Assembly (NCBI GenBank): GCA_964400125.1
Contig: CAYNSR010000002.1
Coordinates: 62,001-126,000, forward strand
Source of the DNA: Micavibrio sp964400125
Lineage (GTDB): Bacteria > Pseudomonadota > Alphaproteobacteria > Micavibrionales > Micavibrionaceae
Length of the DNA stretch: 64,000 bases
Direction of reading: 5' to 3'
The notes beneath the pieces are model-generated. The model ran no database searches. It was not told where the DNA came from and saw nothing but the letters and a program-made list of their open reading frames with translations. Each line of letters starts with the position of its first letter. Within the stretch, counting starts at the first letter, position 1. The position numbers were made by a program, and so were the translations under genes. Positions 1 to 8,980 of this stretch are shown one piece after another.

Positions 1-1419
1 AATGCCTTTCTGGAGCGTTTCCAGCGGCGCTTCGGCTGCAATCCGGCGCTGTGGCATTCAGGGCTTTCCCCGGCGCAGCGGCGCAATACATGGCGCGGCG
101 TGGCGCAGGGTCAGTCGCAGGTCGTCATCGGGGCGCGGTCCGCTTTATTTCTGCCCTACCGGAATCTCGGCCTGATCGTCGTCGATGAAGAACACGACCC
201 GGCATACAAACAAGAAGATGGCGGCGCCATTTATCATGCGCGGGATATGGCGGTAGTGCGGGGGCATTTGTCGAATATTCCCGTTATTCTGGTGTCTGCC
301 ACGCCATCGCTGGAAACCGTGGTCAATTGCCGCGCCGGGCGTTACACGCATCTGCATCTTCCCGACCGCTACGGCGGCGCGACCATGCCTGACATGCATC
401 TGATTGATTTGCGCGTTGATAAACCGGGACGTCTGAAATTCATCGCCCCCGCCTTGAAGCAGGCGATCACCGAAACGTTGCAGCGCGGAGAGCAGGTCTT
501 GCTGTTCCTCAACCGTCGCGGTTACGCGCCGTTGACCCTGTGCCGGACCTGCGGCCAGCGCATGGAATGTCCGCGTTGCACGGCGTGGCTGGTCGAACAC
601 AGGGCCGGATCGAAACTGCAATGCCATCATTGCGGCTACAACATGCCCTTCCCGAAAAACTGCCCATCCTGCGGCGATGAAGATTCATTGGCGGCGTGCG
701 GTCCCGGCGTGGAGCGGATCCATGAAGAGGTGCTGGAAGCTTTCCCCGAAGCACGCACGATGATTCTGACCAGCGACACGGCCGACAGCCACGATAAACT
801 TCGCGCGGCCCTTGACGATATCCGGGAACGGCGCATCGATGTCGTCATCGGCACCCAGATTATCGCCAAGGGTCATCACTTCCCCGGATTGACACTGGTG
901 GGCGTGATCGATGCTGATCTTGGTCTTGGCGGCGGGGATCTGCGTGCGGCGGAACGGACCTATCAATTGTTGCATCAGGTCGCAGGCCGCGCGGGACGTG
1001 AGGCGTTGGGGGGGCATGTCTATCTACAGACATGGATGCCGGAAAACCGCGTCATGCAGGCGCTGGCTGGGCTTGGCCGGGATGCGTTTCTCGATGTCGA
1101 GGCGCAGGAACGGGAACAGGCGCATATGCCGCCCTATAGCCGTCTGGTCGGCATTATCGTTTCAGGGCGGAATGAAAGGGAGGTCGAAGAGATTGCCGGA
1201 AAACTCGGTAAGACCGCGCCGCAGGCCGGAGGTGTTCGCACATTGGGTCCGGCACCTGCGCCGTTTTACCGCTTGCGCGGTGATTTCCGGCGTCGCCTGC
1301 TGGTTCAGGCGGACAAGGCGGTCAATATTCAAAAAATTGTTGCCGGGTGGCTGGCGGAAACAAAAACCCCGTCAACAATACGGGTCCATGTTGATGTCGA
1401 TCCGCAGAGTTTTTTGTAA
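1..1419 (+). CDS. priA: Primosomal protein N' (PriA helicase), 5' end outside window
   Basis: This is the C-terminal 472 residues of the replication-restart DNA helicase PriA; the frame is open from base 1, so the N-terminal DNA-binding domain and the first helicase motifs lie upstream. A DEEH box (motif II) sits near residue 63. It is followed by the family's cysteine-rich zinc-binding module (CRTC, CPRC, CHHC and CPSC pairs, residues about 181-226), then the second helicase lobe with the GTQIIAKGHHFP and HQVAGRAGR motifs. PriA reloads the replisome at stalled forks. The stop at 1417-1419 is followed directly by a palindromic repeat. Identification is secure. Confidence 0.97.
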   Translation, partial: NAFLERFQRRFGCNPALWHSGLSPAQRRNTWRGVAQGQSQVVIGARSALFLPYRNLGLIVVDEEHDPAYKQEDGGAIYHARDMAVVRGHLSNIPVILVSATPSLETVVNCRAGRYTHLHLPDRYGGATMPDMHLIDLRVDKPGRLKFIAPALKQAITETLQRGEQVLLFLNRRGYAPLTLCRTCGQRMECPRCTAWLVEHRAGSKLQCHHCGYNMPFPKNCPSCGDEDSLAACGPGVERIHEEVLEAFPEARTMILTSDTADSHDKLRAALDDIRERRIDVVIGTQIIAKGHHFPGLTLVGVIDADLGLGGGDLRAAERTYQLLHQVAGRAGREALGGHVYLQTWMPENRVMQALAGLGRDAFLDVEAQEREQAHMPPYSRLVGIIVSGRNEREVEEIAGKLGKTAPQAGGVRTLGPAPAPFYRLRGDFRRRLLVQADKAVNIQKIVAGWLAETKTPSTIRVHVDVDPQSFL

Positions 1420-1429
1420 GAGTCCATTT

Positions 1430-1556
1430 TAAACTCATAAATTGCATCGTCATTGCCTGAATTTTCCGCAAGGAAAATTCTAAGGCAATCCATAAGATAT
1501 TGAGATTCATGGATTCCCCTAGAATTTTTGCTTGCAAAAATTCGGGGAATGACGCC
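1430..1556. repeat. Composite palindromic repeat (BIME-like), two inverted REP-like hairpins
   Basis: Two imperfect hairpins lie back to back. The first (about 1450-1490) pairs ATTGCCTGAATTTTC with GAAAATTCTAAGGCAAT. The second (about 1510-1552) pairs ATTCCCCTAGAATTTTTGC with GCAAAAATTCGGGGAAT. The outer ends read CGTCATT and AATGACG, so the pair is itself symmetric. Bases 1437-1498 recur with a single mismatch at 39163-39224 inside the phage-like region, which shows that the unit is dispersed in this genome. Confidence 0.85.
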
Positions 1557-1590
1557 GGGGATGGCGTTTTGAAATAAACTCTGAGAGGAA

Positions 1591-1842
1591 TTAGCCGTTC
1601 TTCGCCAGATTGTTGCGCAGGTCGCTCAGGATTTTCATGGCCTCTTCCATCGCGGGCGGGTAATCGCGGCGTTCCACGAACTCACCGCCGCCGGTATTGC
1701 GTGTCATCGACATTTCCAGCGCCCGGGTCAGAGATTCTGAAATCGGGACATCGCCTTGTTCCAGTGCCAGCTCCAGCGCGAAAAGGATCCTGTCGCTGAG
1801 GCGGGTGGCGAGTTTGTCGCCCATATCGAGTTGCTTGGCCAT
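1591..1842 (-). CDS. Small hypothetical protein, 83 aa
   Basis: I do not recognise this family. It is an 83-residue soluble, mostly helical, acidic-basic mixed protein without signal peptide or membrane segment. An AGGATAAGAAA ribosome-binding site directly precedes the ATG, which supports a real gene. It stands alone between the priA 3' repeat and the two alpha/beta hydrolases, which are on the same strand upstream of it. Confidence 0.6.
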   Translation of the reverse strand: MAKQLDMGDKLATRLSDRILFALELALEQGDVPISESLTRALEMSMTRNTGGGEFVERRDYPPAMEEAMKILSDLRNNLAKNG

Positions 1843-1888
1843 TTTCTTATCCTGCGTGTCTTGTTCACGGATGGGATTGTACCCTGTC

Positions 1889-2896
1889 CTAGAATGTTTT
1901 CAACTTTTCCCGGATGTGATTGTCGTTCATAAAGGTAAAAAATTCCTGCAAAAACGTGCTGCGAACGGCGTCTTTCTCCATCAAAACCTCGTGGAGGGAC
2001 TCGGGTAGCGTGATGATTTTTGCATTTTTCACCCGCGCCGCGAATTTTTGTGCCGCGCCATTATCCACAAGTCTGTCTTTTCCCGCGAGGGCGAAAAAAC
2101 ACGGGACTTCAATGGTTTCCGCCGTTCTGTTTCCTTTCAGGGCGGCGCAGGATTTCAGGGCGGCGTGGACCCAGCCATAGGTGACGTCGCCCACCTGCAA
2201 TCGCGGGTCGGCGTGGCACCACGCATCATGGATGGTACTGCGCACAGGATCGGAGGAAAAAATATTTTTCGTCGGTTTTTCCCGGGCGTCCGGCGACCAG
2301 TTGCCGCCGCCGGGGACATAGGACCGGGCCATGAATAATTGCAACACCTCGGCCAGCCAGAGCGCCAGAGGGCCTGGCAGGAAAGCGGTTGCGCGAATGG
2401 CCAGCAAGGGTGCCGAAAACGCGGCGCAGCAGAACATATCGGGATATTTCGCCAGATAGCGCAAGCCGATATTGGCACCCATTGAATGGCCCAGCATCAC
2501 CATCGGCAACCGTCCCACATCGGGATGCACAGCGGCATGCTTGACGTATTCCGTCAGAAAAAATTGTAAATCGTCGATGTCGTCATCGAAGGATGCGACG
2601 TATCGCTTGTGCGGGTTTGATTCCGGTCGGTCCGATCTGCCCTGACCCTGCCAGTCGAGAACCCAAAAGGCCATGTTGTGATCGAGCATGTCATGGGCCA
2701 GTTCAAAATATTTTTCGCCGAATTCGGAAAGTCCCGGCAGGCAGACGACAACGGCATCGGGAATTTTCCCTTTCGGACTGACCGCCCCGAAACGTAGTTT
2801 CTTGCCCTTTGTGTTGGTGAACACATGCCAGCGCCAGCCTTCGGGCTGGAGAAAACGGGGCGGGAGCGCGGGAATGTTCTGGGTCTGGGTCATCAT
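1889..2896 (-). CDS. Alpha/beta hydrolase, lysophospholipase-like (copy 1)
   Basis: A 335-residue serine hydrolase of the Hydrolase_4 / PldB-like (S33) group. The nucleophile elbow GHSMG lies at residues 136-140 (Ser138), the oxyanion region LPGLSEFGEKY near 54, a DWQGQGRSDRP strand-turn near 82, and a late LPESLHEVLME segment supplies the probable catalytic His. No signal peptide is evident, so a cytoplasmic or inner-membrane-associated role on lysophospholipids or monoglycerides is inferred from the family. The start is an ATGATG pair, so 2893 is equally possible. The next gene upstream (2948-3889) is a paralogue in the same orientation, about 50 bp away. Confidence 0.85.
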   Translation of the reverse strand: MMTQTQNIPALPPRFLQPEGWRWHVFTNTKGKKLRFGAVSPKGKIPDAVVVCLPGLSEFGEKYFELAHDMLDHNMAFWVLDWQGQGRSDRPESNPHKRYVASFDDDIDDLQFFLTEYVKHAAVHPDVGRLPMVMLGHSMGANIGLRYLAKYPDMFCCAAFSAPLLAIRATAFLPGPLALWLAEVLQLFMARSYVPGGGNWSPDAREKPTKNIFSSDPVRSTIHDAWCHADPRLQVGDVTYGWVHAALKSCAALKGNRTAETIEVPCFFALAGKDRLVDNGAAQKFAARVKNAKIITLPESLHEVLMEKDAVRSTFLQEFFTFMNDNHIREKLKTF

Positions 2897-2947
2897 AAGG
2901 GCTTCATGATGCTGTTATATCGCAGAAAAATAAACAAAAGATTGCGG

Positions 2948-3889
2948 TTACGGGCATGTTTTTAGGAAATTATGAATTTTCCCGAGGACCGGGCGGCGCA
3001 GATCGTCCCGTTCCATCAATATTTCATGGGATGCACCATGGATAATCTGGTGGCGGATGTCGGGAAAACGCGCGACGGCGTTAAAAATGGCTGTATTGCT
3101 GACGATTTTTTCCTCGCTGGCGCTAAAGACCTGAACCGGGAGACGCATTGATTCGAGTGCGCCCGGTTGCCGCAGGACCATATGCGCCACGGCGGATTCG
3201 CGCAGGAACCGTCTGGTGACGTCGCCGATCTGCAGGGCGGGGTTGATTCTCATCCATTCATCCTGCAAACGACTCCTGACCGGATCGCTGGAAAAATGTT
3301 CGGGGGGCGATTTTTTAGCCGGGTCGTCGCGCGGTCGCCATGGCCCGCCGCCGGGGATATATTCCTCAAGCCATTTTTCGGTTTGCGCATTGACCGGGAA
3401 GCGGGCAAGCAGAGGTTCCCTGCCCTTGAGGAGCGGATGCGCGAACCCGAGAAACGGTGCCAGCATGGTGATGCCGGAAAATCTGCCGGGATGGGTGTAG
3501 ATGGCGAGCAGGGAAGGGATTGCCCCCATGGAATGCGATAAAATAACGGCGGGCGCGTTGCCGGGGACAACCTTGTCCTGAAACAGCAACAGGTCTTCCA
3601 TGTCGCGCGTGAACCCGAGCGAATGCCGTTTTGCCGGGTCGTGGGGGAAATGGCGTCCGGACCCGCCCTGTCCGAACCAGTCCATGATGTAGATGTTGTA
3701 GCCGTGGCGATCGAAAAAACGGGCCGTTTCAAAATATTTCTGTCCGAATTCCGACAGGCCGACTCCGATGATGATGTTCTTGACCGGGTGTTGATGGCGG
3801 GCCAGAAACCCGTAGCGCAGTTGTTCGCCGCGCGGGTTGGCCAGCGTGCCTGATTGCCATGAATCCGGTCGTGTGAATTTTTTAAGCAC
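2948..3889 (-). CDS. Alpha/beta hydrolase, lysophospholipase-like (copy 2)
   Basis: A 313-residue paralogue of the downstream hydrolase. It shares the GLSEFGQKYFE block, the MDWFGQGGSGR turn, the SHSMG elbow (residues 118-122, Ser120) and a terminal HGASHEILMERD segment bearing the likely catalytic His. Both copies also share a GGG-W-P-R-D-P-K block followed by FSSDPVRS. The start is GTG at 3889. The exact substrate is unknown; a tandem duplication is the simplest explanation of the pair. Confidence 0.85.
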   Translation of the reverse strand: MLKKFTRPDSWQSGTLANPRGEQLRYGFLARHQHPVKNIIIGVGLSEFGQKYFETARFFDRHGYNIYIMDWFGQGGSGRHFPHDPAKRHSLGFTRDMEDLLLFQDKVVPGNAPAVILSHSMGAIPSLLAIYTHPGRFSGITMLAPFLGFAHPLLKGREPLLARFPVNAQTEKWLEEYIPGGGPWRPRDDPAKKSPPEHFSSDPVRSRLQDEWMRINPALQIGDVTRRFLRESAVAHMVLRQPGALESMRLPVQVFSASEEKIVSNTAIFNAVARFPDIRHQIIHGASHEILMERDDLRRPVLGKIHNFLKTCP

Positions 3890-3979
3890 GCTGGGTTGAC
3901 CCTGTTTTCTTTTTTATTTCGCTTTTATGGTTAATTTCTTGGAGGTCTCTTGTCAAATCCTTCCGCACCCGTATGACAA

Positions 3980-4009
3980 ACCCCCCGGACCTTGGCGGGG
4001 CCGGGGGGT
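3980..4009 (-). terminator. GC-rich hairpin after the EF-hand gene
   Basis: CCCCCCGGACC pairs with GGCCGGGGGG around a short loop. Read on the minus strand it follows the EF-hand stop by about 20 bases and is trailed only by a short TTTG run, so it is a weak intrinsic terminator. Confidence 0.5.
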
Positions 4010-4027
4010 GTTGTGGGCGAAAGAGGG

Positions 4028-4417
4028 TTATTCTGCGGGGGCTTTTTCGCTGCCCTGGTGTTTTTCTTTAAATTCTTCCCTGCGGTCCTTCATTTTTGCG
4101 CGGTGTTCTTCGCCATAGGCTTTCATCTCGTCCCGGGTCAGGGTGCCGTTTTTATCGGTGTCGATTTCCGCGAATTTCTGTTTGTGGCGCTCCAGAAACT
4201 CCTCAAGGCTCAACACGCCATCCTTGTTGGTATCAGCCTCATCGAAAATTTTGCCCTTTTTGTGCATCATTTTTTCGTGATGCTCTCCGGCCCCTTCGGC
4301 GGTTGCGGAGGCTGTCGGTGCTGAATCACCTGCGGGGGCGGCGTCTTCGGCGCTGGCGATGGCGGGGACCAGCAGCATTGCGGCCATAACGGTACTCAGA
4401 AATAAGGTCTTGCTCAT
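4028..4417 (-). CDS. Secreted EF-hand calcium-binding protein
   Basis: A 129-residue periplasmic protein. Residues 1-23 form a signal peptide ending ASA-ED. An Ala/Pro/Thr-rich linker leads to two canonical EF-hand loops, DTNKDGVLSLEE (about 62-73) and DTDKNGTLTRDE (about 87-98), each with Asp/Asn/Glu at coordinating positions. The C-terminus is a charged Lys/Glu helix. A good ribosome site (AGGAAAGAG) precedes the ATG. Calcium buffering or sensing in the periplasm is inferred; no partner is visible nearby. Confidence 0.85.
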   Translation of the reverse strand: MSKTLFLSTVMAAMLLVPAIASAEDAAPAGDSAPTASATAEGAGEHHEKMMHKKGKIFDEADTNKDGVLSLEEFLERHKQKFAEIDTDKNGTLTRDEMKAYGEEHRAKMKDRREEFKEKHQGSEKAPAE

Positions 4418-4512
4418 TTTTTTCTCTTTCCTGTCAGGTGGTTGATGAGTCCCAGTCTAGGCGGGAAACATGGCACATTATGAGGAAAATCTGGGCAATA
4501 CCAAGGCAATCT

Positions 4513-5907
4513 TTAATGTTCCAGCGCCTTGACGATGTCTTCGGTCATTTTTTTGGCATCGCCCAGCAGCATCATGGTGTTTTCACCATAAAAAAGCGGA
4601 TTGTCGATCCCGGCATAGCCTGAGCCCATCGAACGCTTGATGAACAGCACGGTTTTGGCCTTCTCTACGTCCAGAACCGGCATGCCGTAAATTGGTGATG
4701 ACGGATCATTCTTTGCCGCCGGGTTGGTAATGTCATTGGCACCGATAACATAAACGATGTCGGTCATGGCAAAATCGCGGTTGATATCCTCCAACTCAAA
4801 GACCTCGTCATAGGGTACGCTGGCTTCCGCCAGCAAGACATTCATATGTCCGGGCATACGGCCCGCGACCGGGTGAATCGCATATTTCACCGTGACGCCC
4901 TCTTTTTTCAGGATGTCGGCCATTTCGCGCACCGCATGCTGGGCTTGGGCCACGGCCATGCCGTAACCGGGAACGATGATGACGCTGGCGGCGTTTTTCA
5001 TGATATAGGCGGCATCTTCGGCGGAACCGATTTTGACCGCCCTGTCACCAACGACGGCGGCATTCGCGGTTGCCGCAGCATCTCCGCCGAAACCACCGAG
5101 TAGCACGTTGATGAAGGACCGATTCATACCCTTGCACATGATATAGGACAGGATCGCACCCGATGCCCCGACCAGCGCCCCGACCACGATCAGCAAATTA
5201 TTATGTAGCGTGAAGCCGATCCCCGCCGCCGCCCAGCCGGAATAGCTGTTGAGCATCGAAACAATCACCGGCATGTCGGCCCCGCCGATGGGAATAATCA
5301 TCAGCACACCCAGAGCGAGGGCGACAAGGATCAGGATCAGGAACAAGAATCCGCTTTCACTGACGCACAGACCGGCAATCAGCAAAACCATGAGCACGCC
5401 CAGCAGCGCATTGAGCTTGTGCTGCATCGGGAAGGTGACCGGTTTGCCGGAAACCAGCCCTTGCAATTTTCCAAAGGCGACGATAGATCCTGTAAAAGTA
5501 ATCGCGCCGATGGCCACGCCGAGCGCCATTTCAATCAGGCTTGCGGTTTTGATCGCCCCCGGGGAACCGATGCCGTAGGCTTCCGGGTTCGTGAAGGCGG
5601 CGGAAGCGACAAACACGGCGGCAAGTCCCACCAGCGAGTGAAAGGCCGCCATCAGTTGCGGCAGGTCGGTCATTTTTATTTTCAGGGCAATCCCCGAACC
5701 GATGGCACCACCGATGGCCACCGCCGGAATGATCCAGAGATAGGATGTAACATTCGGCATGAATAATGTTGTCACGACGGCCAGCGCCATACCGCACATG
5801 CCAAAGACCAGCCCATTGCGCGCCGTTTCCGGGCCGGACAGGCCGCGCAGGGCCATGATGAAGCAAACGGAAGAAACCAGATAAAAGAGTGGTGCGAGTG
5901 ATGTCAT
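4513..5907 (-). CDS. pntB: NAD(P) transhydrogenase subunit beta
   Basis: The 464-residue beta subunit of the proton-translocating transhydrogenase, which uses the proton gradient to reduce NADP+ with NADH. The N-terminal half is a run of hydrophobic helices (domain II); the C-terminal half is the NADP(H)-binding domain III with VIIVPGYGMAVAQAQH, HPVAGRMPGHMNVLLAEA and VIGANDITNPAAK. I chose the start MTSLAPLF at 5907, four bases after the pntA2 stop; a longer reading frame upstream would overlap pntA2 and matches no family N-terminus. Length agrees with the usual about 462. Confidence 0.97.
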   Translation of the reverse strand: MTSLAPLFYLVSSVCFIMALRGLSGPETARNGLVFGMCGMALAVVTTLFMPNVTSYLWIIPAVAIGGAIGSGIALKIKMTDLPQLMAAFHSLVGLAAVFVASAAFTNPEAYGIGSPGAIKTASLIEMALGVAIGAITFTGSIVAFGKLQGLVSGKPVTFPMQHKLNALLGVLMVLLIAGLCVSESGFLFLILILVALALGVLMIIPIGGADMPVIVSMLNSYSGWAAAGIGFTLHNNLLIVVGALVGASGAILSYIMCKGMNRSFINVLLGGFGGDAAATANAAVVGDRAVKIGSAEDAAYIMKNAASVIIVPGYGMAVAQAQHAVREMADILKKEGVTVKYAIHPVAGRMPGHMNVLLAEASVPYDEVFELEDINRDFAMTDIVYVIGANDITNPAAKNDPSSPIYGMPVLDVEKAKTVLFIKRSMGSGYAGIDNPLFYGENTMMLLGDAKKMTEDIVKALEH

Positions 5908-5911
5908 GGGA

Positions 5912-6331
5912 TCAGGCCTTCTTCTTGAACATATGAAGCATGCGCCGGGTGATGATAAATCCGCCGAAAATATTGACCGAGGCCAGCATGACGGCAAGGA
6001 ACCCGAGAACCTTGGAGAAGGTAAATCCCGCCGGGCCGACCGCGATCAGGGCACCGACGATAATGACCGAAGAAATGGCGTTGGTGATGCCCATCAGGGG
6101 GGAATGCAGGGCCGGTGTGACCCGCCATACGACATAGTATCCGACGAAACAGGCCAGAACGAAAACGGTCAGCCCGGTAATCAGAAAATCGTCACCGTGG
6201 CCGGAGCTGCCCATCCGGGAAAGGGTCTCGCTGGCCTGCAACGCCAGTTGCGCCGCCTGATCGGACAGGGTGCGCGCATTATTGGCGATGCTGGCGGCAT
6301 TTTCAGCCAGAGAACCTGAATCTGCGGTCAT
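5912..6331 (-). CDS. pntA2: NAD(P) transhydrogenase subunit alpha part 2 (membrane)
   Basis: A 139-residue membrane part of the alpha subunit, encoded separately as is usual in alphaproteobacteria. After a polar helical leader of about 45 residues come three to four transmembrane helices (FLITGLTVFVLACFVGYYVV; ISSVIIVGALIAVGPAGF; LGFLAVMLASVNIFGGFII). Its ATG overlaps the pntA1 stop by four bases (ATGA), so translation is coupled. Confidence 0.95.
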   Translation of the reverse strand: MTADSGSLAENAASIANNARTLSDQAAQLALQASETLSRMGSSGHGDDFLITGLTVFVLACFVGYYVVWRVTPALHSPLMGITNAISSVIIVGALIAVGPAGFTFSKVLGFLAVMLASVNIFGGFIITRRMLHMFKKKA

Positions 6332-7470
6332 GATTTTTCTCCGTTGAAGTTCGGATGGATGATGGCTCCATCGCGGGTCAGGGCAATGCCTTTGATAATG
6401 TCATCGTCCCAGTTGATATTCATGTTCCCGTCCTTGTCGATAATCAGGCCGAGAAGATTATAGAGATTTTTCGCGTAAAGGGCGGATGCATTCGCCGCCA
6501 GGCGGCTGGGGACGTTGCGGTGTCCGATAATATGCACACCGTGTTTGGTGACAACTTTTCCCGCTTCGGTCAGGGCGCAGTTCCCGCCCGCCTCGGCGGC
6601 CAGATCGACAATCACGGAGCCGGGTTTCATCGTCTTCACCATGTCTTCCTTGACCAGCACGGGGGCCTTGTGACCGGGGATCAGCGCGGTAGTGATGACG
6701 ATATCCTGTTTGGCAATGGTCTCGGCGATCAGCGCGGCTTGTTTTTGTTTGTAGGCGTCGGACATTTCCTTGGCGTAGCCGCCAGCGGTTTCCGCCGCCT
6801 TGCTTTCTTCATCTTCGACCATCACGAATGTGCCGCCGAGCGACTGGACCTGTTCTTTCGTTGCCGCCCGCACATCGGTGGCGGAGACGATTGCGCCGAG
6901 GCGTTTTGCCGTCGCGATGGCCTGCAATCCGGCGACGCCGACCCCCATGATAAAGACTCGCGCCGGGGGCACCGTTCCGGCGGCGGTCATCATCATCGGA
7001 AAGGCGCGGTTGAAATACTCCGCCGCATCCAGAACCGCCTTGTATCCGGCAAGGTTGGATTGGGAAGACAGCACGTCCATCGCCTGTGCCCGCGTGATTC
7101 GGGGCACCAGCTCCATCGCGAAGCCGTTGATGCCGGAAGTGGCCATGTTTTTCAGAAGATCGGCATTTTGATAGGGGTTGAGAATCGCCGCGACCAGTGC
7201 GCCTTTTTTTATCATCGCCAGTTCAGCCGTATCCGGCCCCTGAACCTTCAGCACGATATCGGCATCGCGCAAGACTTCCGCAGCCGTTGTCATAACAGTT
7301 GCGCCCGCCTGAGCATACATGTCATCGGTGAGCGAAGAGGCATCACCCGCGCCGCTTTCAATCCGCACACTGCAACCCGTGGCGATGTATTTCTTGACGG
7401 TTTCGGGGGATGCGGCAACACGCTTTTCGTTTTCGGCGGTCTCCCGGGGGATGGCAATAATCAGGCTCAC
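6328..7470 (-). CDS. pntA1: NAD(P) transhydrogenase subunit alpha part 1 (NAD-binding)
   Basis: The 380-residue soluble NAD(H)-binding domain I, related to alanine dehydrogenase. It begins with the family IAIPRETAENEKRVAAS block and carries a VFIMGVGVAGLQAIATAKRLGA nucleotide fold, then ATDVR and IPGHKAPVLV. I chose the GTG at 7470 because AGGGA lies about nine bases upstream and the protein then starts as in its homologues; an ATG at 7506 would add 12 unusual residues. It is first in the pntA1-pntA2-pntB operon. Confidence 0.95.
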   Translation of the reverse strand: MSLIIAIPRETAENEKRVAASPETVKKYIATGCSVRIESGAGDASSLTDDMYAQAGATVMTTAAEVLRDADIVLKVQGPDTAELAMIKKGALVAAILNPYQNADLLKNMATSGINGFAMELVPRITRAQAMDVLSSQSNLAGYKAVLDAAEYFNRAFPMMMTAAGTVPPARVFIMGVGVAGLQAIATAKRLGAIVSATDVRAATKEQVQSLGGTFVMVEDEESKAAETAGGYAKEMSDAYKQKQAALIAETIAKQDIVITTALIPGHKAPVLVKEDMVKTMKPGSVIVDLAAEAGGNCALTEAGKVVTKHGVHIIGHRNVPSRLAANASALYAKNLYNLLGLIIDKDGNMNINWDDDIIKGIALTRDGAIIHPNFNGEKS

Positions 7471-7642
7471 GGCATATTTCCCTAATGATGAAGGTCGTAA
7501 TCGCACCGGGGACAGGATGCCTCATATAGGCGATCATGTGAAGTGGGCAACGCATCGGGACCCGGTCTTGCGCAAAAGAGTGTTTGCGTTTAGATTCAAG
7601 GCAATACTTCGCGCTTCTCCTTTTTTGCCAACCCTCCCGGAT

Positions 7643-8980
7643 ATGAACCAGAAAATGGCGTCCTTTTCTCCCCGATTGCTGGCCTGTGCCGCCCTGCTTT
7701 TGTTCTGTGGAACGGCGAATGCACAGGCAGAAGGTCTGGGGCAGGCGGTTGAATATGCGTTGAACCAGCACCCGAGCATCCGGGCGGCACTTGCCGGGCG
7801 TGATGTGACCTCCGGGGAGCTTCGCGAAACCCGTTCGGGTTATTTTCCTGAAATCAGCGTTAATGCCGCAACGGGCCGCGTCTATGGCGACAACAGCACC
7901 AGCCGGGGTCTGACGGTGGATCGCGGGGCGGGCTATTCATGGAACCATGAAGGCGGCCTTACCGTGCGGCAGATGATTTTTGACGGCATGGAAACGCCGC
8001 GTCGCGTCGATGCCGCCGCCGCAAGGCGCGACGCCGCCAATATCGGCGTGATCGACACGCGCGAGAATCTGGCCCTGCGCGTGACGGCGGCTTATATCGA
8101 TGTCTTGCGCAACCGCGATGCCGTTGCCCTGTTGCAGGAACATGCGCGCAAGGTTGCGGATTACCGCAAGCGCATCCAGTCCATGGTCGATCAGGGCGCC
8201 GCCGACGAATCCATGGCCGTACAGGCGCACGATATTCAAAACCAGCTTGATGGAACGCTGGCCGATGTCGAAGGGCAATTGCACAAGGCGTTGGCCGATT
8301 ACGCGGAAGCCGTAGGCAAGGCCGCCGAAGGCGAGATGGAACGCCCCGTTCCGGATACGGGCCGGATCAACCCGGATGTTGAACAGGCCGTGTTGCATGC
8401 CCGTGAAAACCACCCGGCCTTGCGGGCGGCGGCCATGCAAGGCGTCGCCAGCGGCCACGAGATTGGCGCAGAACGCGCCGCGCTCTACCCGGATGTAACC
8501 GGCGAGATGTCCTATTTCAAAAAAGACCTCGATGATGTTATCGGCGGTGAAGTCGTCGACCAGCGGGCCTTATTGCGCATGAACTGGAATTTTTCCACGG
8601 GCGGGGCGCAATTCGCCAAGATCAGCCAGTCCGTGCATCGTCACGCCGAAAGCATCGCCCGTGCGCAGGATCTGTCGGCGCGGCTGGAGCTGGAAATCCG
8701 CAAAGCCTATGCCGAAATGGACGCCAGCAAGAAGCGGCTCGATGTCGGTCGTGATCGCGTCAAGGTGAGCGCCGATCTGGTCAGCGTCTACGAGAAGCAG
8801 TTCGAGGCCGCCAAAATTACCGTGCTGAATCTTTTGCAGGCTGAAAACACGCATTTTAATGCCAGGCTGTCGATGCTGAATGCGGATTACCGCTATCTGG
8901 CGGCCCAGTACAGCGTTCTGGCGAATACCGGTCACCTGCAGGATTCCCTGAATGTGAAGCCGGTGGACGCGCATGAGTGA
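7643..8980 (+). CDS. TolC-family outer-membrane channel of a type I secretion system
   Basis: A 445-residue outer-membrane efflux protein. A signal peptide (about residues 1-27, ending NAQA) precedes two homologous helical repeats typical of TolC, with LGQAVEYALNQHPSIRAA at the mature N-terminus and NLLQAENTHFNARLSMLNADYRYLAAQY near the C-terminus. The ATG at 7643 is preferred because only this gives a normal signal peptide; an upstream in-frame extension would run into the divergent pntA1. It overlaps the ABC gene by eight bases, so the operon is translationally coupled and this channel serves that exporter. Confidence 0.93.
   Translation: MNQKMASFSPRLLACAALLLFCGTANAQAEGLGQAVEYALNQHPSIRAALAGRDVTSGELRETRSGYFPEISVNAATGRVYGDNSTSRGLTVDRGAGYSWNHEGGLTVRQMIFDGMETPRRVDAAAARRDAANIGVIDTRENLALRVTAAYIDVLRNRDAVALLQEHARKVADYRKRIQSMVDQGAADESMAVQAHDIQNQLDGTLADVEGQLHKALADYAEAVGKAAEGEMERPVPDTGRINPDVEQAVLHARENHPALRAAAMQGVASGHEIGAERAALYPDVTGEMSYFKKDLDDVIGGEVVDQRALLRMNWNFSTGGAQFAKISQSVHRHAESIARAQDLSARLELEIRKAYAEMDASKKRLDVGRDRVKVSADLVSVYEKQFEAAKITVLNLLQAENTHFNARLSMLNADYRYLAAQYSVLANTGHLQDSLNVKPVDAHE

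Noticed and set aside
4438..4623. A 61-codon plus-strand frame before pntB's 3' end
   Set aside because: It overlaps the pntB C-terminus in reverse and has no ribosome site or known similarity.
6355..7485. A 376-codon open frame on the plus strand
   Set aside because: It is the shadow of pntA1, which has clear family motifs.
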